Positions 18,222 through 26,503 of a DNA stretch of 35,499 nt are shown in pieces. The stretch lies in NCBI GenBank assembly GCA_029882355.1, contig JAOUKV010000030.1, forward strand, positions 1-35,499, in the 5' to 3' direction. This stretch comes from Gammaproteobacteria bacterium. Lineage in GTDB: Bacteria; Pseudomonadota; Gammaproteobacteria; SZUA-229. The notes under the pieces are model-generated. The model was not told where the DNA came from and made no database searches. It saw nothing but the letters and a program-made list of their open reading frames with translations. The position numbers and the translations under genes are program-made. How positions within the stretch are numbered: the stretch's first letter is position 1; every line of letters starts with the position of its first letter.

Positions 18222-18744
18222 CGTTATAGCTGGTCTTCCACTCCGCCAGTGCAGCCTCAAGATCACCTTCTGCGTTGATGTATTGCCAGAAGTGCCTGAA
18301 ACCCTCTTCGGTATTTTCCAGGCTGAATACCAGTGTGTGTGTTTTATCTTTCAAAAAAAACGCGATATTGCTTTCGATGGTCTCGATATAGTCGTGAGCT
18401 AATTCAAGCACAGAATTGTTTTCCTGTTCCTGCATCAATATACCTTCACGGTAAGCTTTCATGATGCCAAACTCATTGCGTTTGGCGAAACTTTCTGCCG
18501 TTGTATTTTTATCTCGGCTAAGGTGAACATAAAAAGCGTTGTCGCCATAGACGTTATCCAGTCTACCGAGAATCCAGGACAGGCGATTATCGGCTTCAAT
18601 ATGATTATCTGGATAAGCTAATCGAGATTCACCAATCAATGTGGAACGTGATTCGTGTGCAGAAGAATAATTTGTAATGTGCTGGCAAGCCTTGATGAAA
18701 GTGGTAGAGCCGCAGCGACCAGTATTTAAAATAAAGACGTTCAT
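18214..18744 (-). CDS. sulfotransferase-like protein
   Basis: A 176-residue protein beginning NVFILNTGRCGSTTF, the PAPS 5'-phosphosulfate-binding loop (Arg10, Gly12, Ser13, Thr14) of sulfotransferases. A second region, VYGDNAFYVHLSRDKNTTAESF, fits the 3'-phosphate site, where an Arg/Ser pair is expected. It is short compared with most sulfotransferases (about 250 or more). Its ATG overlaps the stop of the upstream gene (ATGA), so translation is probably coupled. Last gene of a three-gene operon. Confidence 0.75.
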   Translation of the reverse strand: MNVFILNTGRCGSTTFIKACQHITNYSSAHESRSTLIGESRLAYPDNHIEADNRLSWILGRLDNVYGDNAFYVHLSRDKNTTAESFAKRNEFGIMKAYREGILMQEQENNSVLELAHDYIETIESNIAFFLKDKTHTLVFSLENTEEGFRHFWQYINAEGDLEAALAEWKTSYNAS

Positions 18745-20576
18745 TTTAGAAGGGCTTCCCACGTGGCACGATCATTTTTATAGCTGAGAATGGCTTGTAG
18801 AATTTCATCATGGCGTTTTATTTGATTGGCTTCAGAGTTAATTAGCGCATGACCCTGGGAGTTTGCACCAAAGTTATGATCAATATTATTGATAAAATTC
18901 TTAATTAGTTCTCTTGCCTGTGTGGTATCTGCTGTATTGTTCCACCAGCAGTCATCACGATTAAAAACAGATTTTAATATTTCCAGCCTTTCCATAATCT
19001 GATGATGTTTGCTTTCGTATTTTTTATGCAGGCTTTGTTCTGTTTCTATTAACACGGATTCTAATGTGTTTCGATCGAGTGTTGCTTCAGGATAACCGGC
19101 CTGACTTAGCTGTTCAATAGTAAACAACATCACATCACCAAAAAACTGGCGTTCAAATTCATCAGAAAGATCAATCTTTTCCTGCTCTCTGTTGACGCCT
19201 GGCCTGAATTCAGACTCGCCAGTTTCATCGGTAGTGCGTTTGTGCAGCATAGGTAAGTTGGCGGAAACGAAACGGTCACCCAGCTCAGCCTTAATGATGC
19301 GTCCCAGTACCGGCCCGGCCATGCGCAATTTTAGCGTGGCAAAGGAAATAAAATATTTCAAACATTCAGCTTTGAAAGCGTAGTTACCGGTATAAATAGT
19401 TCTGGCGGCGATGGTATCAGACAGAGAGCCTGCGTAATCGAAATAGGTCACCCGTGTTGGATGTTCGCCATCAAAGAATCGATTGAGTTTGCTGGCGAAA
19501 TCATTGAAGCAATCGAGGTGGCTATGTGAGTTTTTTAGTGTGCAGGAATACTGATAAGGCTCGGCAGATTTCTTAAAGCCAAAAAGATCCGCCATATCGT
19601 GATAGGCAGCATCATCGCTAACTTTAGTCTCGCCATGAAAGTGGCATGAGCTTGCCGCATCATTATTGGCTATCTGCTGCAAGAAATCGATCACGTCATT
19701 CTGGAAATTGCCCGCCATCACCGCTGGTGAGACCGGCGGGTCGCCAACCACTTTACCGGTGAGTATGCTGGCATGGCCGCGGCTGAATATTTCATTGAGA
19801 TGGTAGAAGTAGTTAATGGCATAAATATCTTTCTGGCCATCGTCGGTCGCAATCTTGATTTTGAATTCCTGGTCACTGTCGATGAAGTAGAAAATGAGTT
19901 TTTCACCAGAGCTACAGGCGATTTCATCAAGCCGTAAGTAGGCGATATTGCGCGTGATGGCCGCGCCCTTGTGGTAAAAATCATCCGGGTTTTGTTGCAG
20001 GGCATAGCGTCCCAGTATCTGTTGCAGGTTGTGAGCGCTACCACCGAGTTTTTTTATCTGCTCTATTTGTTCCTTGATGCCGAAGTATTCGGTGTCTAAG
20101 CCATCGCTGGAAAATCGTTCGCAGATTTTCTGGTGTTGCTTGATACTATTTTTGTTTCTGGAATCATCAGCAACAATAACGGCGATTTTATTATAGTGTT
20201 GACGATTTTTACCGCCGTATTGATAAAGCTCGCATAGATTGAGTATGCTGTTCAGGCATTGCTGTAGATGTATTGGACGGTCAGCAACAGGAATAACGAT
20301 GTAGAATTTGTATCTAGAATCTTCTGTCTCATCGATATTTTTTTGAATTAATGTTTCATATTCACTAAAGACAGACTGAAAGAGCGTGATTGTTTCTTCA
20401 GCGGGCAGGGTTTTCCATATATTGTTTTCAATAGCAGGAAAAGCGCTTGTGTAAATATTAATGGTGTCTGCAACAGTTTTGCCGCTATCCAGTAGTGTGT
20501 CGAGCAGAGCTAATCGTGCATCACCACGATAGATTTCAAGAAAATGCCTGAGTGCTGGATAATTACCGGTGGTCAT
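18741..20576 (-). CDS. glycosyltransferase-like (GT-A, family 2 type) large protein
   Basis: A 611-residue soluble protein. Residues about 90-330 look like a GT2 catalytic fold: KFYIVIPVADRPIHLQQCL at the nucleotide-binding start, IAVIVADDSRN as the second strand, and FYFIDSDQEF giving a DxD (Asp233/Asp235) for metal and sugar nucleotide. The N-terminal 80 and C-terminal 250 residues are helical and not recognised. It lies 14 bp after the ThDP enzyme gene and overlaps the sulfotransferase-like start by four bases. Sugar specificity is unknown; a role in making a sulfated glycan or glycosylated metabolite is inference from context. Confidence 0.7.
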   Translation of the reverse strand: MTTGNYPALRHFLEIYRGDARLALLDTLLDSGKTVADTINIYTSAFPAIENNIWKTLPAEETITLFQSVFSEYETLIQKNIDETEDSRYKFYIVIPVADRPIHLQQCLNSILNLCELYQYGGKNRQHYNKIAVIVADDSRNKNSIKQHQKICERFSSDGLDTEYFGIKEQIEQIKKLGGSAHNLQQILGRYALQQNPDDFYHKGAAITRNIAYLRLDEIACSSGEKLIFYFIDSDQEFKIKIATDDGQKDIYAINYFYHLNEIFSRGHASILTGKVVGDPPVSPAVMAGNFQNDVIDFLQQIANNDAASSCHFHGETKVSDDAAYHDMADLFGFKKSAEPYQYSCTLKNSHSHLDCFNDFASKLNRFFDGEHPTRVTYFDYAGSLSDTIAARTIYTGNYAFKAECLKYFISFATLKLRMAGPVLGRIIKAELGDRFVSANLPMLHKRTTDETGESEFRPGVNREQEKIDLSDEFERQFFGDVMLFTIEQLSQAGYPEATLDRNTLESVLIETEQSLHKKYESKHHQIMERLEILKSVFNRDDCWWNNTADTTQARELIKNFINNIDHNFGANSQGHALINSEANQIKRHDEILQAILSYKNDRATWEALLK

Positions 20577-20590
20577 TCAGGTTTCGACGT

Positions 20591-22255
20591 CTAGCGTCGA
20601 GATGAATAATTAGGGAAAGCGTCTTTATCAATGATGACTTCGATAAGGTTGATGGCATTAGAAAAATCCGTTGAAGAAAACAGCGTGTCGAGATCTTTTT
20701 TGTTTTCTACCAGTTGATGCTTGATACCAAATGATTTCGCCAGAGTTTTATAATCGGGATTGCTGAAGTCGCAATTGATAAATCGCTCCTGGTATTGCTG
20801 AAACTGGGTTTTCCTGATCAGGCCCATAGTCGAATTATTGAACATGACAATATTGAGTGGAATGTTGTAGTTCACTGCAGTCATTATTTCCATGCAGCAC
20901 ATTTGAAATCCGCCATCGCCAAGAATCGCGAAAGTGGTTTTCTTGTCCGAAAATTGCGCGCCTATGGCTGCCGGTATGGCATGCCCCAGTGATGAAACGC
21001 CGGAGTTAGGATAATAACGATTATTGCTATTAACATTGAAAAAGTTTTGCGCAAAAATAATGTTGTCATCAAATACGGTAATGTTTTCAGGAAAGTTTTC
21101 TTCCAGTTTCTGAAAGAAAGTTTCAATCAGTGTAAACCGAGTTTTAAAAATGTTGGCGTTATTTTCAGTTTCCGGGTTATCAGCATTGCTAACGGGGATG
21201 TATTCCTTGAGTATATGTTCAGCAGAGTAGGTGTTTATATTATCCAGTACAGCCGTCAATACTTCATTGATGTCGCCCTGAATGGCAATGTCTGTCTTGA
21301 ATACTTTTTCAAGTTGACCGTAATCACTATCAACCTGAATAATCTTTTTATCATTGAGTAATTTCTTGTCCCATAAATAGCTGGTGCGTTCATTAAATGC
21401 AGCACCCAGAAATATCACCAGATCGGCAGTTTCTTCGATGTATTTGTAAGCATGGCTATACGAGGTGACACCAAGACTGCCCAGCGATAATTCAGATTGT
21501 TCGCTAATCGCTCCCTTACCTTTAAGGCTGCTGGTGACGGGAATGTTGAATAATTTGCTGAGTTCAGTCAGCCGTGACTGTGCACCTGATTTAATGCAAC
21601 CATAACCGGCAATAATGACCGGGTTCTTCGACTGCTGCATCAGTTTGACAAAGGTATTGACCGGCCCGGAATCCTTGTTGAGCGCACAATGGTGCTTTTC
21701 TGTTTTGATGTTGTCGAGGATCTCATCATCGACCATTTCTTTCTGCACGTTATAGGGGAAGCTCAGCAAGACCGGCCCCGGACTATCCGCTAACAGTATT
21801 TTTGAGGCCTGATTGAGTACGTTTTCCAGATAATCGGTGCGCTCGACCACCTTGTTGTATCTGGTGATGCCTTTAAATAAAGCGCTTTGGTCGATGCTGC
21901 CGCCTTCACCAGAGCTTTCCTGCAAACCACCTTTGCCAAAAATATAGGTCGGTGCTTCACCCGTGATGATGAGCACAGGTTGCTTATCAGCGTAGGCATT
22001 AGCGATGCCGGTGACCAGATTGGTCGCGCCTGGGCCAGCAGTAGTAATACAGGCACCAATCCTTCCCGAGGCACGATTGTAACCCCCTGCCATGAAGGCC
22101 GCGCCCTGTTCATGTTTGGCCAGAATGCTCTGGATGCTGGAATCGTACAGGCTGTCGTATACGGGCAGGATATGTGCACCGGGCATACCAAAGATGGTAT
22201 CGATACCCAGTCGTTCCATATATTTGACAATTAACTCGCTAACTTGAATTTTCAT
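20591..22255 (-). CDS. thiamine-diphosphate-dependent enzyme, acetolactate-synthase-like
   Basis: A 554-residue enzyme with the three ThDP domains. The N-terminal domain has FGMPGAHILPVYD and the activating Glu49 in KHEQGAAFMAGGY; a central domain follows. The C-terminal domain has GDGGFQMCCMEI and, about 27 residues on, FNN: the GDG...NN motif for Mg-ThDP. The family includes acetolactate synthase, oxalyl-CoA decarboxylase and sulfoacetaldehyde acetyltransferase. No IlvN-type regulatory subunit is adjacent, so a biosynthetic role other than branched-chain amino acids is likely. First gene of the operon with the glycosyltransferase-like and sulfotransferase-like genes. Confidence 0.88.
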   Translation of the reverse strand: MKIQVSELIVKYMERLGIDTIFGMPGAHILPVYDSLYDSSIQSILAKHEQGAAFMAGGYNRASGRIGACITTAGPGATNLVTGIANAYADKQPVLIITGEAPTYIFGKGGLQESSGEGGSIDQSALFKGITRYNKVVERTDYLENVLNQASKILLADSPGPVLLSFPYNVQKEMVDDEILDNIKTEKHHCALNKDSGPVNTFVKLMQQSKNPVIIAGYGCIKSGAQSRLTELSKLFNIPVTSSLKGKGAISEQSELSLGSLGVTSYSHAYKYIEETADLVIFLGAAFNERTSYLWDKKLLNDKKIIQVDSDYGQLEKVFKTDIAIQGDINEVLTAVLDNINTYSAEHILKEYIPVSNADNPETENNANIFKTRFTLIETFFQKLEENFPENITVFDDNIIFAQNFFNVNSNNRYYPNSGVSSLGHAIPAAIGAQFSDKKTTFAILGDGGFQMCCMEIMTAVNYNIPLNIVMFNNSTMGLIRKTQFQQYQERFINCDFSNPDYKTLAKSFGIKHQLVENKKDLDTLFSSTDFSNAINLIEVIIDKDAFPNYSSRR

Positions 22256-22419
22256 ACAGTATATTTTCGAGCAGAATCATTAAACGAGCCTGTTTATATT
22301 CATGCCCGGACGTAAGAACGTTGGATTCTAGCATTAGATACAATTAGTATCTTCCCTGATATTAATTGTCGGATACGGGTATCAAAGCTACTGTAATAGA
22401 TACCTGTATAGATTTGTTT

Positions 22420-23028
22420 TTAGTTATCAGACAAGGCTTTCTGGATCAGGGGAATTAAGGGTTCAGGTAGTTTTATGCTGCCAGATAATGCGAATTGTTG
22501 AGCCGCTTCACTCATTTTGCGCCAGGTCTTGCGAATAATATCAATCCATTTGGCTTCATCGTACTCAGGGTGCTTTTCAGCGAATGCCAGCATGTAGTGT
22601 TCAATAAAGACCAGGCCAGCTATATTTTCCAGAAGTTGTGTGTCAGGATTTTTCTTCAGTGCTTTTTTACCCACTGCCTGTTTGACCCTTTCAAGACTGT
22701 CTTCAGCATAACCCGTCTGCTTCATGAGGGCAGCAAGCGTATCCGCATGGAAGGTATAAAGTGCGGTGCGCCACTGGTGGTAGCCTTTACGATCCATCGG
22801 ATAATCGCTACGGGGAGATTTCCAGCGTTGTATATGCTGAGCCTGAATAGCTAACTTCATGACATCGTCAGTGTCAGGGGCGAAACGTTCCAGCATGTCA
22901 GACATATGATGAGAATATAATAATTCCTTCGGCCATTCCTTGTTGTCAGAATCGATCACTTTATTTGGATCTTCGCTATTAGCTTGATCGATAAGGTCTC
23001 TTGCTTGCTCAAAGTCGGCTTGTGACAT
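22420..23028 (-). CDS. DUF4202 family protein
   Basis: A 202-residue soluble helical protein. Family hallmarks are QANSEDPN near the start, PKELLYSHHMSDMLERFAPD, then AQHIQRWKSPRSDYPMDRKGY and WRTALYTFHAD. The His residues and conserved Arg/Asp pattern resemble an HD-like helical fold, though catalysis has not been established to my knowledge. It is monocistronic, with no strong ribosome site visible. Confidence 0.85.
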   Translation of the reverse strand: MSQADFEQARDLIDQANSEDPNKVIDSDNKEWPKELLYSHHMSDMLERFAPDTDDVMKLAIQAQHIQRWKSPRSDYPMDRKGYHQWRTALYTFHADTLAALMKQTGYAEDSLERVKQAVGKKALKKNPDTQLLENIAGLVFIEHYMLAFAEKHPEYDEAKWIDIIRKTWRKMSEAAQQFALSGSIKLPEPLIPLIQKALSDN

Positions 23029-23163
23029 ACTGTTTCTCTAATGCTTAAAAAATAAAGTCCCAATTATAATAGAGAACAGGCTAGATAATTATCACAATCT
23101 GTAGGCTTAAATCAGAATATCTCCTAATATTAAGTTTTCCACTTATAAACCATTTATAAATTA

Positions 23164-24114
23164 ATGAAAAAAATTGCTCTCAGCATAACTATTGAAGAAG
23201 GTCTCAGGGCCCTGGATACATCACTGGTTATCACCGTGGCACAAAATGCGATGATTTCAGCACGGCAATCAGAAATTGAAAAAACTGTTGTTAGGGAATT
23301 TGATGCGCTAGGTACAGCGCTGCCGGGAGCAATTGCAAGAAACACCATGATCCAGCCACTGCAGGGCAGTGTAATAGACCTATTTGTGCTGTTAAAACCA
23401 GAGCGTGGTCAAATGAATACGCCTGAAGAGTTGATGAGACACTTACAGGAGGCACTTGTTACTCAATATCCTGATGCTGTTATCGCCGCTGACGGAAGAT
23501 CAATCATTGTGGCATATACAGAATTTATATTTCACGTAGTACCCAGTTTTTATAGAAAAAACAAAGGTTATATTGTGGCTGATGCAAAGAAGCAACAATG
23601 GATTAAAACCAACCCAACCATTCATTACTACGCGCTGGATGATGAAAATCATAAGCAGAGGGGTCTATTGTTACCAGTAGTGAGAATGACCAGATACTGG
23701 AATGAATGCAATGGTTCATTATTCAATAACTATTATCTTGAATTACTGATTAAAGAAACACTAAGTGAAATAAAAGTTACCTCATATGTCCAGGCGATAA
23801 AATACTTTTATAAAAAAGCGATACGTATGGTGGTGTTCACCATAGATGACCCTGCTGATAATGGTAAACAGATGGACGGCCTAAAAGATATAAATAAAAT
23901 GCTTGAAGCAATGCAAGTGTTTAGAGATTGCCATGAGCATATAGTTAAAGCTGAGAAATATGAAGAAGAGGGCAATCTAGTTTTAGCCTATAAAGAATTC
24001 GGCAAGATTTTTGGAGGCTATTTCCATAGCTATGTTGATATGATGTCCAGAAAACTGGATGCTAATGGAATTACTGGTGTGGAAGCGTTGAGAATACTCC
24101 GGGATGCAACCTAA
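23164..24114 (+). CDS. CD-NTase/SMODS-fold nucleotidyltransferase homologue with degenerate active site
   Basis: A 316-residue protein with the layout of CBASS-type CD-NTases. The GS loop region is PGAIARNTMIQPL (residues 54-65), the metal motif region is QGSVIDLFVLL (67-77), and the third-acid strand is FHVVPSF (123-129) before WIKTNP. The OAS1-C-like helical domain follows (VRMTRYWNECNG, later AYKEFGKIFGGYFHSY). Family consensus would read G-S, S-D-x-D and D-VVP. Here it is Gly-Ala56, Val70-Ile-Asp72 and His124, so two of three metal ligands and the GS serine are gone. It is probably not a cyclic-nucleotide synthase; a binding or decoy role is possible. No CBASS effector lies beside it. Confidence 0.78.
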   Translation: MKKIALSITIEEGLRALDTSLVITVAQNAMISARQSEIEKTVVREFDALGTALPGAIARNTMIQPLQGSVIDLFVLLKPERGQMNTPEELMRHLQEALVTQYPDAVIAADGRSIIVAYTEFIFHVVPSFYRKNKGYIVADAKKQQWIKTNPTIHYYALDDENHKQRGLLLPVVRMTRYWNECNGSLFNNYYLELLIKETLSEIKVTSYVQAIKYFYKKAIRMVVFTIDDPADNGKQMDGLKDINKMLEAMQVFRDCHEHIVKAEKYEEEGNLVLAYKEFGKIFGGYFHSYVDMMSRKLDANGITGVEALRILRDAT

Positions 24115-24120
24115 TAATTT

Positions 24121-24154
24121 GTAGGATGCTGATGAGGCACGAGCGGCATCCTAC
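24121..24154. repeat. REP-like hairpin, type 1
   Basis: GTAGGATGC and its exact complement GCATCCTAC flank a 16-base centre containing GAGGCACGAGCG. This matches the style of intergenic REP elements in gammaproteobacteria. It lies six bases after the CD-NTase homologue stop and could also act as a transcript end. Confidence 0.65.
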
Positions 24155-24174
24155 GGTATTAAAATATCAGAGTC

Positions 24175-24205
24175 GTAGCCCTGATGAAGAGCAACGAAAT
24201 CCGGG
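24175..24205. repeat. REP-like hairpin, type 2 (degenerate)
   Basis: GTAGCCCTGATGAAG followed by ATCCGGG: arms CCCTGAT and ATCCGGG pair with one mismatch. It resembles the widespread GTAGCCCGGATGAAG...ATCCGGG intergenic element. It sits 20 bases from the type 1 hairpin. The remaining bases to 24317 hold nothing I can identify. Confidence 0.55.
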
Positions 24206-24317
24206 GGTGTTAAGGGGGGCGGAATTAGGTTGTGCTGTAACTGGGCTACTTGGTGGTTTTAGCTCATTTAGGATCAAGGAGTCTGAGCCGTTGATCCATG
24301 CCTTGATCCATCTTGAT

Positions 24318-25118
24318 CTATTTTATCCCATAACCTAACCATGCATCTGATGTAAGAGATACTGGCAGCTCAGGCAGAGAATTTGTGATAAAGCCAAGAG
24401 CAATTTCCTCTTTCTCTTTCCAGGCTTCTGGCGACATATTTTTTTTCATCATCGCTATGGGTGCACTACCTTTCACGAGCTCTTCCCACAATTTAGCAAT
24501 AGAATCGATATAATATTCTTCTGTTATTCGATGGATGACAATGTTCCGGAAACCTGCTTGTTCGAGTTCATTTTTAAAATATGAGTCATTTTCCAATGAA
24601 TCGATAACAGTCTGTGGTTCTGGTATCTCTGGATTTAGTGCTCTTACTGCACCAAACATCATCTTCATAGCTGGTGAATCTGCAACAGGTGCCCAACTGG
24701 AGATAACAACTTCACCCCCCGGTTTTAGTGTGCGATAGATCTCTGAATAGCCTTTACTGCGATCAGGAAAAAACATCAAGCCAAACATCGAAAAAGCAAT
24801 GTCGAATGATTCGTCTTCGTAAGGAAGATTTTGTGCATCACCACAGGTTACGTCAATATTATCAATAGATGCATTACTTATAGCATTCCTGAATATTGAA
24901 ACCATTTGATCTGCAAAATCTATCGCTTTAACTGTTTGACACCGCTTATGAATCAGCATCGGTAAAGTACCAGGACCACATGCCACATCGAGGACATGAC
25001 TGCCTGAATTCATTTTTGTTAAATTAATAGCAGCTTTAGCATAACCTTCAAACATCTTACTGGTAGTTTCTGCATAACCTTCAGCTACTAGGTTCCATGG
25101 TATTTCAGTATTTAGCAT
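24318..25118 (-). CDS. class I SAM-dependent methyltransferase (Methyltransf_11/UbiE-like), distal end of array
   Basis: A 266-residue methyltransferase. Motif I is HVLDVACGPGTLP, strand 2 ends AIDFADQMV, the acidic loop is CGDAQNLPYEDESFDIAFSMFGLMFF, and TLKPGGEVVISSW is the post-motif strand. AAAGGAAATAAA gives a good ribosome site. An attC lies 70 bp upstream and belongs to the next cassette. No attC is recognisable downstream, so this is either the last cassette with a decayed attC or the resident gene bordering the array. Small-molecule methylation is the likely role; substrate unknown. Confidence 0.85.
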   Translation of the reverse strand: MLNTEIPWNLVAEGYAETTSKMFEGYAKAAINLTKMNSGSHVLDVACGPGTLPMLIHKRCQTVKAIDFADQMVSIFRNAISNASIDNIDVTCGDAQNLPYEDESFDIAFSMFGLMFFPDRSKGYSEIYRTLKPGGEVVISSWAPVADSPAMKMMFGAVRALNPEIPEPQTVIDSLENDSYFKNELEQAGFRNIVIHRITEEYYIDSIAKLWEELVKGSAPIAMMKKNMSPEAWKEKEEIALGFITNSLPELPVSLTSDAWLGYGIK

Positions 25119-25188
25119 TTTATTTCCTTTTAAGTATTATTATTGACAATCCTCAAAATTTAACTTTTAATAACACAGCATCATTAAC

Positions 25189-25275
25189 ACATAACGTTTG
25201 AGGTAAGCAGCGGCATGAATATGTTTCAGGAAATACATATTTGGTTATCCCATCTGCTTGACTGATTTGTTAGGG
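25189..25275 (-). repeat. attC site 1 (class I, 87 bp)
   Basis: Outer core ACATAAC at 25189-25195 and GTTAGGG at 25269-25275. The inner arms AAGCAG and CTGCTT form the second pairing region. Belongs to the PH-domain cassette on its right. Confidence 0.88.
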
Positions 25276-25280
25276 ATTTA

Positions 25281-25910
25281 TTAATTAACCTGCGTATGCC
25301 TATTGATTGTTTCATATAATTCTTCACTGTTTAATAAGCCATCAAAATTAAGCTCTGCTTTGGCTTTGGCCTGCCCAATTTGCATGCTTGCCGTTCCAGG
25401 TGTAAAGATTTGGACATTCCATATTCCAAGCATACGCTCTATGATATTTTGAGATCTTTGAATGTCGGTAATTTTTTTATACGGCACAGTTCTTTCAATT
25501 CTTTTTAAAATACCGCCTATAAAAATACACCGGCGATTAGTAATAACATAACGATAAGTTTTTCTAAGATAGATTAGATATATTTGTATAATTACTGAAG
25601 AAATCCCTACAAGAGCAAGCGCCCAGCCCCAGTAATCAACCATAATACTGAATGGGTGATCGATTTTCTTTTTGACTTTATCTTCTGAGGGTTCATTTTT
25701 AGAGATATTTTGACTTGTTTCAGTTTTATTTTCTTTTTCTAATTCAACTTCTGTGGCTAAATTAATAGTGTTAATGAAAAACAAGATCATAAAAACAAAA
25801 AACATTGTGGCAACTGAATAAGTTATTGTCTTAGTAAGAAACCAAATAACCAATAATTTTTCATTTGGCATTATATCTAGCTCTAGTGTTTCTCCAGTGT
25901 CTAATTTCAT
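25281..25910 (-). CDS. bacterial PH-domain (bPH_2/YdbS-like) membrane protein
   Basis: A 209-residue cassette protein. Transmembrane helices lie at about 22-48 and 97-114, separated by a highly charged Lys/Glu linker. The C-terminal 90 residues fit the bPH_2 (former DUF304) fold: YRYVITNRRCIFIGG, then RTVPYKKITDIQRSQNIIER and GIWNVQIFTPG. AGGAG precedes the ATG by five bases. Such proteins are membrane-associated, with poorly known roles. The stop codon lies five bases before its attC. A second PH-like membrane protein is encoded in the same array at 34940-35365. Confidence 0.82.
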   Translation of the reverse strand: MKLDTGETLELDIMPNEKLLVIWFLTKTITYSVATMFFVFMILFFINTINLATEVELEKENKTETSQNISKNEPSEDKVKKKIDHPFSIMVDYWGWALALVGISSVIIQIYLIYLRKTYRYVITNRRCIFIGGILKRIERTVPYKKITDIQRSQNIIERMLGIWNVQIFTPGTASMQIGQAKAKAELNFDGLLNSEELYETINRHTQVN

Positions 25911-25926
25911 AATATCTCCTTTTATT

Positions 25927-26016
25927 CCCTAGCGTTTGAAATAAGGGTCTAGGCGGGCTTTATCGCCTAGACCCAGCCCACGTTTTGTGTGGGCGAACTT
26001 GATTGATTTGTTATGT
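25927..26016 (-). repeat. attC site 2 (class II, 90 bp)
   Basis: Outer cores are CCCTAGC (25927-25933, one base off consensus) and GTTATGT (26010-26016). It contains two adjacent hairpins: GGGTCTAGGCG with its complement, and CCCAC/GTGGG. Confidence 0.85.
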
Positions 26017-26021
26017 GTTTT

Positions 26022-26390
26022 TTAATAAAAGCTATTTATATCCATTATAAGGTCAATGTCCGTACCTATGCTTTGAATTATTTTATATGTGTGTTCATTT
26101 TTAATTAAAATAACACCTATATCTGTAACAAGCATTTGTTTAGTGAAAGGTTTTAGTATGCCTTTTATTGTTATAGGTGCTGTTGTATGGCGAGAATAAG
26201 TATATTTGTTTTCAACAAGCCAAGCTGATAAGTTTTCATAGTAATAGTTAAAGTCTTCATTTATTTCTACGTAATCCTGAGAGTTTTCAGAAAGCAATAT
26301 AAAAAATGCTACATGACCTTTTGTGTCATTGGCGTTGATACTGGTAAATGGCGTAATTAATAAAGTTACAATAATTAGTAGACGTTTCAT
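26022..26390 (-). CDS. small exported protein, unknown function
   Basis: A 122-residue cassette protein with a clear signal peptide (MKRLLIIVTLLITPFTSINA, cut before ND). The mature part is about 100 residues, beta-rich, with YVEINEDFNYYYENLSAWL and a repeated T-x-I-K/V pattern. The frame extends four codons to an ATG inside the neighbouring attC core, but the ATG at 26390 gives the better signal peptide. No Shine-Dalgarno sequence is visible. Family not recognised. Confidence 0.65.
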   Translation of the reverse strand: MKRLLIIVTLLITPFTSINANDTKGHVAFFILLSENSQDYVEINEDFNYYYENLSAWLVENKYTYSRHTTAPITIKGILKPFTKQMLVTDIGVILIKNEHTYKIIQSIGTDIDLIMDINSFY

Positions 26391-26398
26391 ATTTTTAC

Positions 26399-26488
26399 AC
26401 ATAATGTTTGAAATAAGGGACTAGGCGGGCTGTATCGCCTAGTCCCAGCCCACGTTGTTTGTGGGCGAACTTGATTGATTTGTTATGC
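26399..26488 (-). repeat. attC site 3 (class II, 90 bp)
   Basis: Outer cores ACATAAT (26399-26405) and GTTATGC (26482-26488). Nearly identical to sites 2 and 11, with the same two side-by-side hairpins. Confidence 0.88.
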
Positions 26489-26503
26489 ATTTGTACATTG
26501 TAG

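Noticed and set aside
23164-24114. A complete CBASS defence operon
   Set aside because: Only the nucleotidyltransferase-like gene is present and its catalytic residues are missing. Neighbours on both sides are unrelated.
24126-24338. 70-aa plus-strand frame over the REP-like region
   Set aside because: It overlaps two hairpin repeats and the 3' end of the methyltransferase, with no ribosome site or recognisable protein.
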